In this document: positions 44,128-52,982 of the stretch, piece by piece | Numbering within the stretch: position 1 is the stretch's first letter | How the letters are laid out: every line of letters starts with the position of its first letter | DNA from: an uncultured Siphonobacter sp. | GTDB taxonomy: Bacteria; Bacteroidota; Bacteroidia; Cytophagales; Spirosomataceae | Direction: 5' to 3' | Length of the DNA stretch: 64,000 nt | Assembly (NCBI GenBank): GCA_913775095.1 | Contig: CAJYIW010000019.1 | Location: 186,001 to 250,000, forward strand | Made by a program: the position numbers and the translations under genes | Notes under the pieces: generated by a model | Databases searched by the model: none | What the model saw: the letters and a program-made list of their open reading frames with translations, nothing else | What the model was told of the DNA's origin: nothing

Positions 44128-44151
44128 AAAGGCAACCCAAAGGCTGCCTTT
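44128..44151 (-). terminator. Possible terminator upstream of xerC
   Basis: Stem AAAGGCA / TGCCTTT with two further pairs after a mismatch, about 60 bp upstream of the xerC start codon. The T-tract on the minus strand is interrupted, so it is a weak signal and no gene clearly ends here. Confidence 0.4.
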
Positions 44152-44154
44152 AAA

Positions 44155-44537
44155 GCGTAAGCGATTTATTCCTGATTCACTGATCTGCTCTCACTAATAA
44201 ATACTTACGTATCGGGGGAAAATGAGGGTTAATTAAAAGATGGGGGTTAATGCTATAATATCAATCAGTTTTGGGGTGATTTCTGAGACAAAAGTGAAGC
44301 ATTTTAAACTCTGTCGGTTATACGTTTCGACCAACAGCAAAAAACAATGGCTTAATGGTAAAATGATAACCTTTTTCAGAGTTCTCCTATGTATAACTGG
44401 TAAGATTCTTCCAGATGCTATTTCTGAAAGGAATATGAGGATAAATACGCAATTAAACTGGTAGTTTATTAGGTATTCAACCAATCGAAATGAGTCTTTT
44501 TATAATAAAATAGAGAATTGATAGTTAAAATAAAAAA
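44155..44537. other. AT-rich gene-less region before the histidine kinase
   Basis: About 380 bases of lower GC than the neighbours. Two overlapping frames, one on each strand near 44233-44484, have neither family features nor start signals, and I do not call them genes. Confidence 0.5.
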
Positions 44538-44576
44538 TTGAACTTTAAGTTCAAAAATTATCAACTTTTAAAGTTG
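44538..44576 (+). promoter_or_regulatory. Two near-identical palindromes in the kinase promoter
   Basis: TTGAACTT-T-AAGTTCAA (44538-44554) and CAACTTT-T-AAAGTTG (44562-44576) are perfect palindromes with one central base; their centres are 23 bp apart, about two helical turns. A near-consensus -7 box (TAATATTTG) follows at 44595-44603, so the pair lies at and upstream of the -33 position, as expected for an activator or repressor site. The LytTR regulator of the same operon is a natural candidate, but the spacing is not the usual one for LytTR sites. Confidence 0.55.
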
Positions 44577-44751
44577 CCGTTTAAATGAAATTATTAATAT
44601 TTGTTAGTTACAGTTCAACAGTTGTGTGGAAAAAAGGATTTCTGGGTAAGGAAAGTTAATGTGCTCAGACCGAGGAGGTTTCTGCTTCAACCGTCTTCAA
44701 ACTCAAACCTGTACCGCTGGTATCTATTAATTTTTTATTTATGCCTAATGA

Positions 44752-47094
44752 ATGAAAGCTTTAAATGAAAAATTGAATGAAATTCAAAAGGCCATGATGT
44801 CGCCTCAATTATGGAACATGATTGAGCAATGGTCTATGGCCTTATTGATTGAGAATGAAGAGAGAATTATAAGTTATGTAAATCAGAGCTACTGTGAGTT
44901 ACTCGGGATCAGCAAATCTCCGCAGGAGCTAATCGGGCTTCCGAGTTCAATTATTGCCCAAGAGTTAAGCAGGAATTTTACGTTTAATGAAAGCCATCAC
45001 CAGCTTTTTCAGTCCATGATTGATGAACAGAAGGTGGTAGAAAACAGAGTAGTTGAACTGGATAAGGTTCTGGTATTGTCCATCGATTTTATACCCCTTT
45101 TAACGGAAGAAAAGCGGGGATGGTACATTTGGAAATTGCAAAATAAAGCAGATCGGACTCCCATACAACGGGCCATTGAAGAGCAAAATGATAATTATTG
45201 GGAGATGATCGATACAATGGAACTCGGTGTTTTAGAAGTTAATAACGATGACACAATTATTCGGGCCTATCCACGCTTTTGCCAGATGCTGGGATATGCC
45301 TCGCATGAACTGGTCGGTAAAACGGCTTCTAAAGTACTGGTTCCTGAAGATTTGCACGGTTTTATTGTGGATCAGAATAAGGCCCGAACGGAAGGGAAAA
45401 CGGGTAGTTATGAATTACCCTTACGCCGGAAAAATGGCAGCGTGTTATGGGCTATTGTGAATGGAGCTCCCCTTTACGATACGGCAGGGCAGGTCATGGG
45501 CTCTATTGGTATTCACTACGATAATACGGAGCGACGAGTATTAATGGATGACCTGGCTAAAGCTAAAAAAATAGCCGAAGATGCTCAGTATGCAGAGAAG
45601 CAGTTTTTAGCTAACATAAGCCACGAAATCAGAACGCCCCTGAATGCGATTATTGGCATGAGCCATTTGTTATATGATACCACGATTACCGACGAGCAGA
45701 AAGAATACATTGACTTATTAAAATCATCAGCTAATGTTCTGCAAAATATTCTGACGGACATTCTGGATATTTCATCCATTGAAAGCCAGTCCGTTGAATT
45801 AACGTATCATAAATTGGATTTACAGGGCCTGGTTTATTCCATTTATAAAATCAATGAATTAAGAAATACTAAAAATGAATTGTCATTTAAATTACAATAC
45901 GACGATGCAATTGATAAAACAGTTTTAGGGAATGATCGTATTATTTATCAGATTTTATCCAAGGTTATTAGTAACGCTTATAAATTCACTGAGAAAGGAA
46001 CTATTGAAATTAATGTCAGAAAGCTGAGCAGTACCGTCGATACTGTTTTAGTAGCATTTGAAATTAAAGATTCCGGGGTTGGTATCGAAGGGAACAAGCT
46101 AGAACAGATTTTTGAAAAATTCAAACAGATACCCAACGAAACGGGGCACAAGTTTCAGGGCGTAGGACTTGGGCTGGCCTTAGTGAAGCAATGGGTAGAT
46201 CTGCTCGGCGGCACGATCTCTCTTTCGACCCAGAAAGGAGTAGGAACTACTTTTTTAATACACATTGCATTCAGGAAAGTAGAAAAAACGCAGTTGAATG
46301 TAGAGCAGGAGATTGCCGACCGGAAGTATAAGGTGCTCGTCGTGGATGACAATCTGATGAACCGGAAGTACGTCTGTGGCTTACTGGACAAACTCAATAT
46401 TGATTATGAAATGGCCATTGATGGTCGTATGGCCGTAGAAATGATACACCAGACCAGGTATGACCTTATTCTGATGGATATTCAGATGCCTTATCTGGAT
46501 GGTTACGAAGCCACCATCGTCATTCGGTCTACCGAAAATGTTAATAAAGATGTTCCAATTGTAGCCCTGACGGCTTCGGCTACGAAGGAACAAACCGATC
46601 ATTCCCTGGAAGTAGGCATGAATGATTTCCTGACCAAACCATTTACACCCAAACAGTTTACGGAGAAGATAGCCGTTCATCTTTCTTCAAACCCCAGTAG
46701 TCAGATGTCGAACGATCAGTGGAATTACCATCCAGAATTAGACCAGAAATACCTTCAGGAGTTGTACGGCGAGGATTGGTCCTATGCGTATGAAATGTTT
46801 CAGGTTTTCATGGAGGAGGTATTACCGGAATATCAGAAGTTACAATCCTTGGGTAAAGATCAGAATTGGTCAGCCCTGGCGAGTGAAGCTCATAAATTAA
46901 ATCCACCCTTGGCAATGGTTGGGCTAACCGCTTTGCAAAAGCTTCTTAAAAGTGTAGAAACCCAGCTTACTCAGGGAGGTAGTGTGGAGGGGATAACGGA
47001 AAAAATTAACTATTTAGAAACAGAATTAACCCGCTTGGCTGTTATCTTAGCACAGGAAGTTAACAGACTTGCCCAAAAAACCGCTGCTCCATGA
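44752..47094 (+). CDS. Hybrid histidine kinase (PAS-PAS-HisKA-HATPase-REC-HPt)
   Basis: 780 residues, no membrane segment, so a cytoplasmic sensor. Domains: PAS 1 (about 25-130), PAS 2 (about 150-265, VEVNNDDTIIRAYPRFCQMLGY-like), HisKA with phospho-acceptor His291 in NISHEIRTPLN, ATP-binding domain (SNAYKF, DSGVGIEG, GVGLGLALVKQ), receiver domain with Asp576 in LILMDIQMP, and a C-terminal HPt domain with His714 in SEAHKLNPPLAM. The HPt motif has Asn where Lys is usual. The layout supports a multi-step relay His-Asp-His to a separate response regulator. The ATGA overlap with the next gene names the LytTR protein as the likely output. Confidence 0.93.
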   Translation: MKALNEKLNEIQKAMMSPQLWNMIEQWSMALLIENEERIISYVNQSYCELLGISKSPQELIGLPSSIIAQELSRNFTFNESHHQLFQSMIDEQKVVENRVVELDKVLVLSIDFIPLLTEEKRGWYIWKLQNKADRTPIQRAIEEQNDNYWEMIDTMELGVLEVNNDDTIIRAYPRFCQMLGYASHELVGKTASKVLVPEDLHGFIVDQNKARTEGKTGSYELPLRRKNGSVLWAIVNGAPLYDTAGQVMGSIGIHYDNTERRVLMDDLAKAKKIAEDAQYAEKQFLANISHEIRTPLNAIIGMSHLLYDTTITDEQKEYIDLLKSSANVLQNILTDILDISSIESQSVELTYHKLDLQGLVYSIYKINELRNTKNELSFKLQYDDAIDKTVLGNDRIIYQILSKVISNAYKFTEKGTIEINVRKLSSTVDTVLVAFEIKDSGVGIEGNKLEQIFEKFKQIPNETGHKFQGVGLGLALVKQWVDLLGGTISLSTQKGVGTTFLIHIAFRKVEKTQLNVEQEIADRKYKVLVVDDNLMNRKYVCGLLDKLNIDYEMAIDGRMAVEMIHQTRYDLILMDIQMPYLDGYEATIVIRSTENVNKDVPIVALTASATKEQTDHSLEVGMNDFLTKPFTPKQFTEKIAVHLSSNPSSQMSNDQWNYHPELDQKYLQELYGEDWSYAYEMFQVFMEEVLPEYQKLQSLGKDQNWSALASEAHKLNPPLAMVGLTALQKLLKSVETQLTQGGSVEGITEKINYLETELTRLAVILAQEVNRLAQKTAAP

Positions 47095-47804
47095 AATTGA
47101 AATGCGTTATTGTAGATGACGAATTGATGGCTCGGCTTTCACTGGAACGCTTGTGTGAAAAGCGAGAAGAGTTAGAAATTTTAGGAATATTTGACCAACC
47201 CACTGAATGTTTGAACTTCTTAAGACAGCACGCAATTGACCTGCTTTTTTTAGATGTTGAAATGCCTGGATTAAACGGGCTGGAGTTGCTCGATCAGCTT
47301 TCCTATATGCCTTCTGTGATTCTTACGACCTCTAAAACGGAATATGCATATGATGCTTATCAGTACCAGGTAACGGACTATATTAAAAAACCGATTTCGT
47401 TACCTCGTTTCATGCAGGCCGTGGATAAAGTAGTCGAAAAAAGAGGTAATTTCAAACCTGCAGTTTCGGTAGCTCCCGCGAAAGAAAATGACGTCAATGA
47501 AATCTATGTAAAAACCGAAGGTCGTTACATTCGAATTGTGTATGATAATATCTTATACATTGAAAACGTAGGGGATTACGTCAAAATTCGTACTTTGACC
47601 GGATCGCATATCGTGTACGCTACGATGAAAAATCTGGAAGAAAAGCTGAATACCAAGTATTTCTTTCGGGTTCACCGAAGTTTCATTATTAACCTTTCTA
47701 AAATTGTAGATATCGAAGAAAGTAATCTGGTTATTGCAGATAAAGTTATTCCGATCAGCCGGGCTAATAAACCTGAATTACTGGAGAAATTAAATATTCT
47801 TTAA
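47091..47804 (+). CDS. LytTR-family response regulator
   Basis: 237 residues: a receiver domain (CVIVDDELMARLSLERL; phospho-acceptor Asp in LLFLDVEMPGLNGLELL; Thr in ILTTSK; Lys in YIKKPIS) and a C-terminal LytTR DNA-binding domain (EIYVKTEGRYIRIVYDNILYIENVGDYVKI, FFRVHRSFIINLSKI). The start codon overlaps the stop codon of the hybrid kinase (ATGA), indicating coupled translation. It should receive phosphate from the HPt domain of the kinase and act on DNA as a pair at direct or inverted sites; the palindromes upstream of the operon are candidates for self-regulation. Confidence 0.95.
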   Translation: MKLKCVIVDDELMARLSLERLCEKREELEILGIFDQPTECLNFLRQHAIDLLFLDVEMPGLNGLELLDQLSYMPSVILTTSKTEYAYDAYQYQVTDYIKKPISLPRFMQAVDKVVEKRGNFKPAVSVAPAKENDVNEIYVKTEGRYIRIVYDNILYIENVGDYVKIRTLTGSHIVYATMKNLEEKLNTKYFFRVHRSFIINLSKIVDIEESNLVIADKVIPISRANKPELLEKLNIL

Positions 47805-47816
47805 AACAGGTAGAAA

Positions 47817-47868
47817 GTATATAAAAAGAAAGGCTGGCTTTTACAAGCCAGCCTTTCTTTTTATATAC
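47817..47868. terminator. Long bidirectional terminator
   Basis: A perfect 24-bp stem (left arm starts GTATATAAAAAG, right arm ends CTTTTTATATAC) with loop TTAC. The stop codon of the convergent Lrp-type gene (47861) lies inside the right arm. Confidence 0.92.
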
Positions 47869-48322
47869 TATATCCAATCGTATGTTTGATTTCCTTCAAA
47901 ACAAAGGTGCTGTTTAAAGTGCCGATGTTTTCAAGTTTGGAAAGTTTGTATTTTACAAAATCGTGGTAATCATTTAACGATTTTAAATTGATTTTTAATA
48001 GAAAATCCACTTGTCCCGCCATGTGGTAGCACTCCTGCACTTCTTCCAGTTCCTGAATATTCTGTTCAAATTTTTCAATAAACGCTTCATTGTGGTACCG
48101 CATGGACACCTGGCAAAAAATGGTGATCGGTTGCCCTAGCATGGTTTTATCCAGTACTGCTACGTACTGTTTGATGTAGCCCAGCGTTTCCAGCCGTTTG
48201 ATGCGTTCATAGACAGGGGATATGGTCAGATTGAGTTCGGCGGCCAGTTCTTTGGTCGTCATTTTGGCATCCTGCTGAAGCAGTCGGAGCAGGGTACGGT
48301 CGAGTTCGTCAAGGTTTTCCAT
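47861..48322 (-). CDS. Lrp/AsnC-family transcription regulator
   Basis: 153 residues from the ATG at 48320-48322 (MENLDELDRTLLRLLQQDAKMT); an earlier ATG at 48343 adds seven residues. The N-terminal helix-turn-helix (TTKELAAELNLTISPVYERIKRLETLGYI) and the C-terminal ligand-binding RAM domain (CYHMAGQVDFLLKINLKSLNDYHDFV) are typical. Lrp-type regulators sense amino acids and usually control amino-acid genes. Its position back to back with tdh-kbl suggests control of threonine breakdown. Confidence 0.92.
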   Translation of the reverse strand: MENLDELDRTLLRLLQQDAKMTTKELAAELNLTISPVYERIKRLETLGYIKQYVAVLDKTMLGQPITIFCQVSMRYHNEAFIEKFEQNIQELEEVQECYHMAGQVDFLLKINLKSLNDYHDFVKYKLSKLENIGTLNSTFVLKEIKHTIGYSI

Positions 48323-48465
48323 GAGCAGTTTATTCAGAGCCAAAAAATTTTCTCTTTTACGTATACTTCTGAATATAGTTTTAGTGAAAATAATGGTGTA
48401 TGTGGCTAAAGTTGAGAATATTTTCTAATTAATGGGCCTTGCTTCAATAAATATTGCTTTAAATA

Positions 48466-48473
48466 TAGATTTG
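48466..48473 (+). promoter_or_regulatory. Candidate -7 element of the tdh-kbl promoter
   Basis: TAGATTTG fits the Bacteroidota -7 consensus TAnnTTTG. A TTG lies about 24 bp upstream, slightly further than usual. The region between this box and the divergent regulator is AT-rich, as expected for Lrp-type binding. Confidence 0.5.
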
Positions 48474-48550
48474 CATCGGAATAAGTTCTGTTCGTAACCG
48501 GGCAGGATTTCAATAAATGGTCGGTTCACACTTAATCTTTTTTCTGACCT

Positions 48551-49507
48551 ATGGATACTATTTTAGTGATTGGAGCCGGAGGGCAAATTGGTACCGTTCT
48601 GGTGCAGGCTCTCCAACAGAAGTTTGGCCTGAATCGGGTCATCGCTTCTGATCTTCGAATGCCACAAACCTTTTCAGGAATTTTTGAAGCTCTTGATGCG
48701 ACGAAAGCCGAGGATATTACCGCTCTGGTACGTCGCTATGAGGTAAAGCAGATTTACCACCTGGCCGCGATCTTGTCCGCGAGTGGAGAAGCGAATCCGA
48801 TCCGCACCTGGGAGCTGAATATGCAGACGGTATTAAACGTACTGGAAGTCGCTCGTCAGGAAGAGGTAGATAAGGTGTTTATCCCTAGTTCGATTGCCGT
48901 TTTTGGGCCTTCGGCCGATCCGGTCCATACACCACAGCAGTCTTTTCTGGATCCTGCGACCGTTTATGGAATCAGTAAGGTAGCCGCGGAGAACTGGATG
49001 CAATATTACCATACGAAGTACAATCTGGATGTCCGTTCCATTCGTTACCCCGGCGTGATTAGTTATCAGTCCATGCCCGGCGGCGGAACCACAGATTATG
49101 CGGTAGACATTTATCACAAAGCCGTTCAGGGTCAGGATTACGAGTGCTTTCTTTCGGAAAATACCCGCCTTCCCATGATCTACATGGACGATGCCATCCG
49201 GGCAACGCTGGAGCTGATGGACGCAGATGCGGAGAAGATCACGGTGCGAAATTCCTATAACCTGGCGGGCCTTAGTTTTACACCCGCGGAAGTAACTCAG
49301 GCCATTCAGCACTTTTTTCCAACGTTCCGGACCACTTATAAACCGGATTTCCGTCAGCAGATTGCAAATTCGTGGCCTCAAAGCATTGATGATTCCGCCG
49401 CTCAACGCGACTGGGGCTGGAAACCGGCCTACGATTTACCCCGAATGACGGAAGACATGATTCATCAGTTGGATCATCAGTATCACGCTAATTTAACGCA
49501 GGTCTAA
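48551..49507 (+). CDS. tdh: L-threonine 3-dehydrogenase, short-chain (epimerase-like) type
   Basis: 318 residues of the extended SDR/epimerase fold: NAD motif GAGGQIGT (about residues 8-15), HLAAILSASGE, catalytic Ser/Thr region FIPSSIAVFGP and YGISK (Tyr/Lys), then RYPGVISY and GGTTDYAVDIYHKA, which are characteristic of the short-chain threonine dehydrogenase and not of sugar epimerases. It oxidises threonine to 2-amino-3-ketobutyrate. The gene is followed after 12 bp by kbl, the next enzyme, which makes the assignment firm. Confidence 0.93.
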   Translation: MDTILVIGAGGQIGTVLVQALQQKFGLNRVIASDLRMPQTFSGIFEALDATKAEDITALVRRYEVKQIYHLAAILSASGEANPIRTWELNMQTVLNVLEVARQEEVDKVFIPSSIAVFGPSADPVHTPQQSFLDPATVYGISKVAAENWMQYYHTKYNLDVRSIRYPGVISYQSMPGGGTTDYAVDIYHKAVQGQDYECFLSENTRLPMIYMDDAIRATLELMDADAEKITVRNSYNLAGLSFTPAEVTQAIQHFFPTFRTTYKPDFRQQIANSWPQSIDDSAAQRDWGWKPAYDLPRMTEDMIHQLDHQYHANLTQV

Positions 49508-49519
49508 ATCTATCGACGT

Positions 49520-50710
49520 ATGTACGGATCTATCAAAGAAGAACTTCAGCAGGAATTAGCCGCGATTGAGGCAGCGGGCTTATATAAAAAGGAGCGAATC
49601 ATCGTTACGCCGCAATCGGCTGTGATTGGAATTGTAAACGGAACGGAAGTGTTAAACTTCTGTGCGAACAATTACCTGGGGCTTTCCTCCCATCCCGATG
49701 TGATTCAGGCCGCTCACGAAACGATTGATTCGCACGGGTTTGGTATGTCTTCGGTTCGTTTCATTTGCGGAACGCAGGACATTCACAAAGAACTTGAAAA
49801 AGCGACAGCCGAGTTTGTCGGAGCGGAAGACTGTATCCTGTACGCGGCGGCTTTTGATGCCAATGGTGGGGTGTTTGAGCCTTTGCTGAACGAACAGGAT
49901 GCCATCATTTCGGATGAATTAAACCACGCATCCATCATTGATGGGATTCGTTTGTGTAAGGCTAAACGTTTCCGGTACAGGAACAACGATATGACCGATC
50001 TGGAAGCTCAGTTGAAGGCTGCCACCGGCTCTCGTCGCATTCTGATTGTCACCGATGGGGTGTTTTCCATGGATGGCACCATTGCTCAGTTAGACAAAAT
50101 CTGTGATCTGGCCGATCAGTATCAGGCCATGGTGATGGTGGATGAGTGCCACGCCAGCGGTTTTATCGGTAAGACGGGTCGGGGAACGCCTGAGTACAAG
50201 AACGTCTTCGGTCGGATCGATATCATTACCGGAACGTACGGAAAAGCGTTAGGCGGGGCTTCCGGCGGATTTACGGCGGCCCGGAAAGAAATCGTGGACC
50301 TGCTGCGTCAGCGGTCTCGTCCTTATCTGTTCTCGAATACACTGGCTCCGGCCATTGTGGGAGCTTCGCTAAAAGTGCTTGATATATTAAAATCTTCAAC
50401 CGCCTTACGCGATAAACTGGAAGAGAATGCCCGTTACTTCCGTCAGGAAATGACTGCCGCTGGATTTGATTTATTACCCGGCGAGCACCCCATCATTCCC
50501 GTCATGTTATACGATGCACCCTTAGCTCAGGAATTTGCCGCGAAACTGCTGGAAGAAGGCATTTATGTCATTGGTTTCTTCTATCCGGTGGTACCCCAGG
50601 GTAAAGCCCGGATTCGCGTACAAATCTCAGCAGGCCACGAACGCGAGCATCTGCAAAAAGCGGTAGCGGCGTTTACCAAAGTAGGCAGAGAACTCGGCGT
50701 CATTCATTAG
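49520..50710 (+). CDS. kbl: Glycine C-acetyltransferase (2-amino-3-ketobutyrate CoA ligase)
   Basis: 396 residues, alpha-oxoamine synthase family. Features: [62 protein letters not shown] and the pyridoxal-phosphate lysine (Lys242) in [13 protein letters not shown]. It splits 2-amino-3-ketobutyrate with CoA to glycine and acetyl-CoA. With the upstream tdh it forms the two-step threonine-to-glycine pathway. A terminator follows at 50792. Confidence 0.96.
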   Translation: MYGSIKEELQQELAAIEAAGLYKKERIIVTPQSAVIGIVNGTEVLNFCANNYLGLSSHPDVIQAAHETIDSHGFGMSSVRFICGTQDIHKELEKATAEFVGAEDCILYAAAFDANGGVFEPLLNEQDAIISDELNHASIIDGIRLCKAKRFRYRNNDMTDLEAQLKAATGSRRILIVTDGVFSMDGTIAQLDKICDLADQYQAMVMVDECHASGFIGKTGRGTPEYKNVFGRIDIITGTYGKALGGASGGFTAARKEIVDLLRQRSRPYLFSNTLAPAIVGASLKVLDILKSSTALRDKLEENARYFRQEMTAAGFDLLPGEHPIIPVMLYDAPLAQEFAAKLLEEGIYVIGFFYPVVPQGKARIRVQISAGHEREHLQKAVAAFTKVGRELGVIH

Positions 50711-50791
50711 CTATCGACTGTTCGTCGAGGCGTACGGTTCCTCAGCGAACAGATTTTTTGGTTTTCATAGATTACACTTCAACAGCAGTTC

Positions 50792-50827
50792 AAAAACCAT
50801 GACTGATTCAGTCATGGTTTTTTTGTT
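50792..50827 (+). terminator. Terminator of tdh-kbl
   Basis: Stem AAAAACCATGACTGA / TCAGTCATGGTTTTT and more T residues, about 80 bp after the kbl stop codon. Confidence 0.88.
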
Positions 50828-50880
50828 TTAAGCCTGTCCAGTATAGATATATTCTTTCTGAATCCCTTCTCAATAAGGCA

Positions 50881-51456
50881 TTATAAGCCTGGCTTGTAAT
50901 GCAAGCCAAACGAGATACTCATTAAATCAGGATAACCTGGAACAAAAGAGAGTGCAAAGTCGCATTTCCGGGTTAGTGTATACTTGTACTCGAACTCACC
51001 GCCATACCAAAGAAAAAGGTGTTGCCAGGGGTCATCAATGTCTCCCTGAAATCGATTCAAGTTCTTGTAACCCTTGAGCCGAAGCCAGTTTTTACGAAAA
51101 ACTAAAGTTGGACCAATCCCGCCGTATAAGCTATGTTTTTCTGTTTTAAAAATTTTAGCTCGTATACCCACGTGTTCAAATCCACCTAGCTGAGCGGCAC
51201 AGTCAGCGTACAAAGCACTCGCTATCTTTACAGAAAGAATATCCTTCAGGATGAATTTCTCGTAAGATAAAACCCCTCCAATGTTTAATACCAGGTAACC
51301 CTTGCTATCGAATCGGCGGGGCATTAAAAATGCATTTTCTCTTTCTCCTTTGGGGTGAATAGACAAACCGAAAAACTTTAATCCGAAATTATCCTGAGCC
51401 TTGGAAGAAACACTAATTAATCCAAAGCACAGGGCTATGACTAGGGCCGGTTTCAT
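50881..51456 (-). CDS. Exported beta-barrel-like protein of unknown family
   Basis: 191 residues with a signal peptide (ending SVSSKAQ). The mature part has alternating strands (YLVLNIGGVLSYEKFIL, HSLYGGIGPTLVFRKNWL, EFEYKYTLTRKCDFALSFVPGYPD) and ends SISFGLHYKPGL, in agreement with a small outer-membrane barrel of eight or so strands. I do not recognise a named family. Similar short barrels are common in Bacteroidota. It is a single gene between the tdh-kbl terminator and the Nudix gene, in the same direction as the latter. Confidence 0.6.
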   Translation of the reverse strand: MKPALVIALCFGLISVSSKAQDNFGLKFFGLSIHPKGERENAFLMPRRFDSKGYLVLNIGGVLSYEKFILKDILSVKIASALYADCAAQLGGFEHVGIRAKIFKTEKHSLYGGIGPTLVFRKNWLRLKGYKNLNRFQGDIDDPWQHLFLWYGGEFEYKYTLTRKCDFALSFVPGYPDLMSISFGLHYKPGL

Positions 51457-51519
51457 TTTAGGATTTCAATACGTAGAGGTAATGCAAAGGTCTGATTAGT
51501 AGCTGGCAAACGTATTGAA

Positions 51520-52161
51520 TTAAGCTTTTGCTGCCAGATATAAATGAATATTCAGTAAAGCACAGGCGTTACGCATCAGGCCCATAGCTTCTTTCAGGGG
51601 GACCACTTTCGTAAGAATAAACTCACCGTGGTCAGCTCCCGTGGTTTGGGCATCGTAGCTGAAAATTTCCTCGCGGCTTAACTCAAGTTCCACGTAGAAA
51701 AAATACATGGCTTCGTCGCTCGTACCGCTGCTCGGAAAAAAGGGTTGCTCATTGAGCTGATGCACCTGATCGGGTGTAACGACCAGTCCTGTTTCTTCCT
51801 GAATTTCCCGCACGGCTACGTCCAGGGGCAGATCGGAGCCATCAACCATTCCGGCGGGGTGCTCGTACATGTAACTGCCGTCGCAAATACGACGTTGCTG
51901 AACCAGGAGCAGGTATTTTTCTTTGGTATCCTTATCAATCAGGCAGGTAAGCATGGAAATAACTTCGCCCTTAATAAAACAAAGTGGCAGGATTTTGTGA
52001 CCCTCCGGAACGGTGGCGTCCAGATTAAATAGTCCGAAGAGTAAATCACCATCGGAACGATATTTTGTAAATAATTCTTCGGTGCCGTGAATAACGACTC
52101 CGTTGCGTTGGAGATTTTTTTGCCAGAGTCTGAACTTGGTGGATTGTGCGTAGTCGCCCAT
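51520..52161 (-). CDS. Nudix hydrolase (ADP-sugar/NDP-X type)
   Basis: About 213 residues from the ATG at 52159-52161 (MGDYAQSTKFRLWQKNLQRN). A longer frame reaches 52269, but its ATG would overlap the start codon of the divergent DUF2807 gene, and the family start resembles MGDYAQSTKF. The Nudix box is complete: G in AGMVDGSD, then REIQEETGL. Upstream blocks LLVQQRRICDGSYMYEHPAG and downstream PFFPSSGTSDEAMYFFYVE fit ADP-ribose pyrophosphatase-like Nudix enzymes, which split a nucleoside diphosphate linked to another group. The substrate is not fixed. Confidence 0.87.
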   Translation of the reverse strand: MGDYAQSTKFRLWQKNLQRNGVVIHGTEELFTKYRSDGDLLFGLFNLDATVPEGHKILPLCFIKGEVISMLTCLIDKDTKEKYLLLVQQRRICDGSYMYEHPAGMVDGSDLPLDVAVREIQEETGLVVTPDQVHQLNEQPFFPSSGTSDEAMYFFYVELELSREEIFSYDAQTTGADHGEFILTKVVPLKEAMGLMRNACALLNIHLYLAAKA

Positions 52162-52267
52162 CATATTTTCGTTAATCGCGTAAGAATGGCTCAAATTACT
52201 CGTTTTACCTGCAACGCACGACAAAACAACTGCATCTTTGTTGTGAAATATATGATCTATGAATTCC

Positions 52268-52969
52268 ATGAAACCTTACAAATTACTAGCCTTCGGGCTG
52301 TTAGCCTCCCTGTCCGGATACGCTCAGCAAACCAAAACGATTGATATCAAGTCCTTTAGTAAAGTTCGAATCCTGGGATGTGTAACGGCGGAGTTACTGA
52401 AAAATGATAGTCCCTCGCTTGTCATTACTACTCCCAAATCGCTGGATGATTCTAAAATAACCGTTGAAACCAAGAACGACGAATTAATCATCCGTCAGAA
52501 ATGGGAAAAGGAAGTCTTCAAAAAAGGCGATTGCCGGGCCAGTGACATTCACGTCAGCCTGGCCTACGCCAATCTTGAATCGTTATACACCGGAGTCGGA
52601 GCAGATGTAAAAGTATTACAGATGGTGCAGACCCGGGACCTGGATTTACAGGCCGCTACCGGAAGCCAGATCACCCTCGAAGCCGACGTACGCAATCTGA
52701 AAGCAAAAGCGGCTCAGGGAGCAGTTCTGGAATTGTCTGGGAAGGCGTCTGAACAACAAACGACCGTAAATACGGGCGGGGAAATACACGCGTACGGCCT
52801 TACGAGTGAAGATGCTTTTGTGAAGGCTAATACGGGCGGAGTCGCCTGGGTTACGGTTACCCAGCGGCTGGATGCTTCCGCTAATACGGGCGGAGCGGTT
52901 CGTTATAAAGGAAAACCTTCCAAGAAAAATGTAAGCTCCAATCTGGGTGGAGAGGTGAAAGCCGAGTAG
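52268..52969 (+). CDS. Exported DUF2807 (head-GIN) protein
   Basis: 233 residues from the ATG at 52268 (MKPYKLLAFGLLASLSGYAQ signal); an ATG three codons earlier is also possible. The mature part is a right-handed beta-helix with short repeats (DIKSFSKVRILGCV, KNDELIIRQKW, LESLYTGVGADV, VNTGGEIHAYG, ANTGGVAWVTV, ANTGGAVRYKG), where TGG motifs recur at each turn. This fits DUF2807, often annotated as putative auto-transporter adhesin. The function is unknown; location is the envelope or cell surface. Confidence 0.85.
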   Translation: MKPYKLLAFGLLASLSGYAQQTKTIDIKSFSKVRILGCVTAELLKNDSPSLVITTPKSLDDSKITVETKNDELIIRQKWEKEVFKKGDCRASDIHVSLAYANLESLYTGVGADVKVLQMVQTRDLDLQAATGSQITLEADVRNLKAKAAQGAVLELSGKASEQQTTVNTGGEIHAYGLTSEDAFVKANTGGVAWVTVTQRLDASANTGGAVRYKGKPSKKNVSSNLGGEVKAE

Positions 52970-52982
52970 GAACTGTCCATAC

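Noticed and set aside
44233-44484. Frames of 74-83 codons on both strands before the histidine kinase
   Set aside because: They overlap each other, have unlike-protein composition in an AT-rich area and no start signal.
52259-52269. Overlapping divergent start codons (CATG) of the Nudix and DUF2807 genes
   Set aside because: The Nudix family start fits the ATG at 52159-52161, 100 bp further in; the overlap exists only if an unlikely extended start is used.
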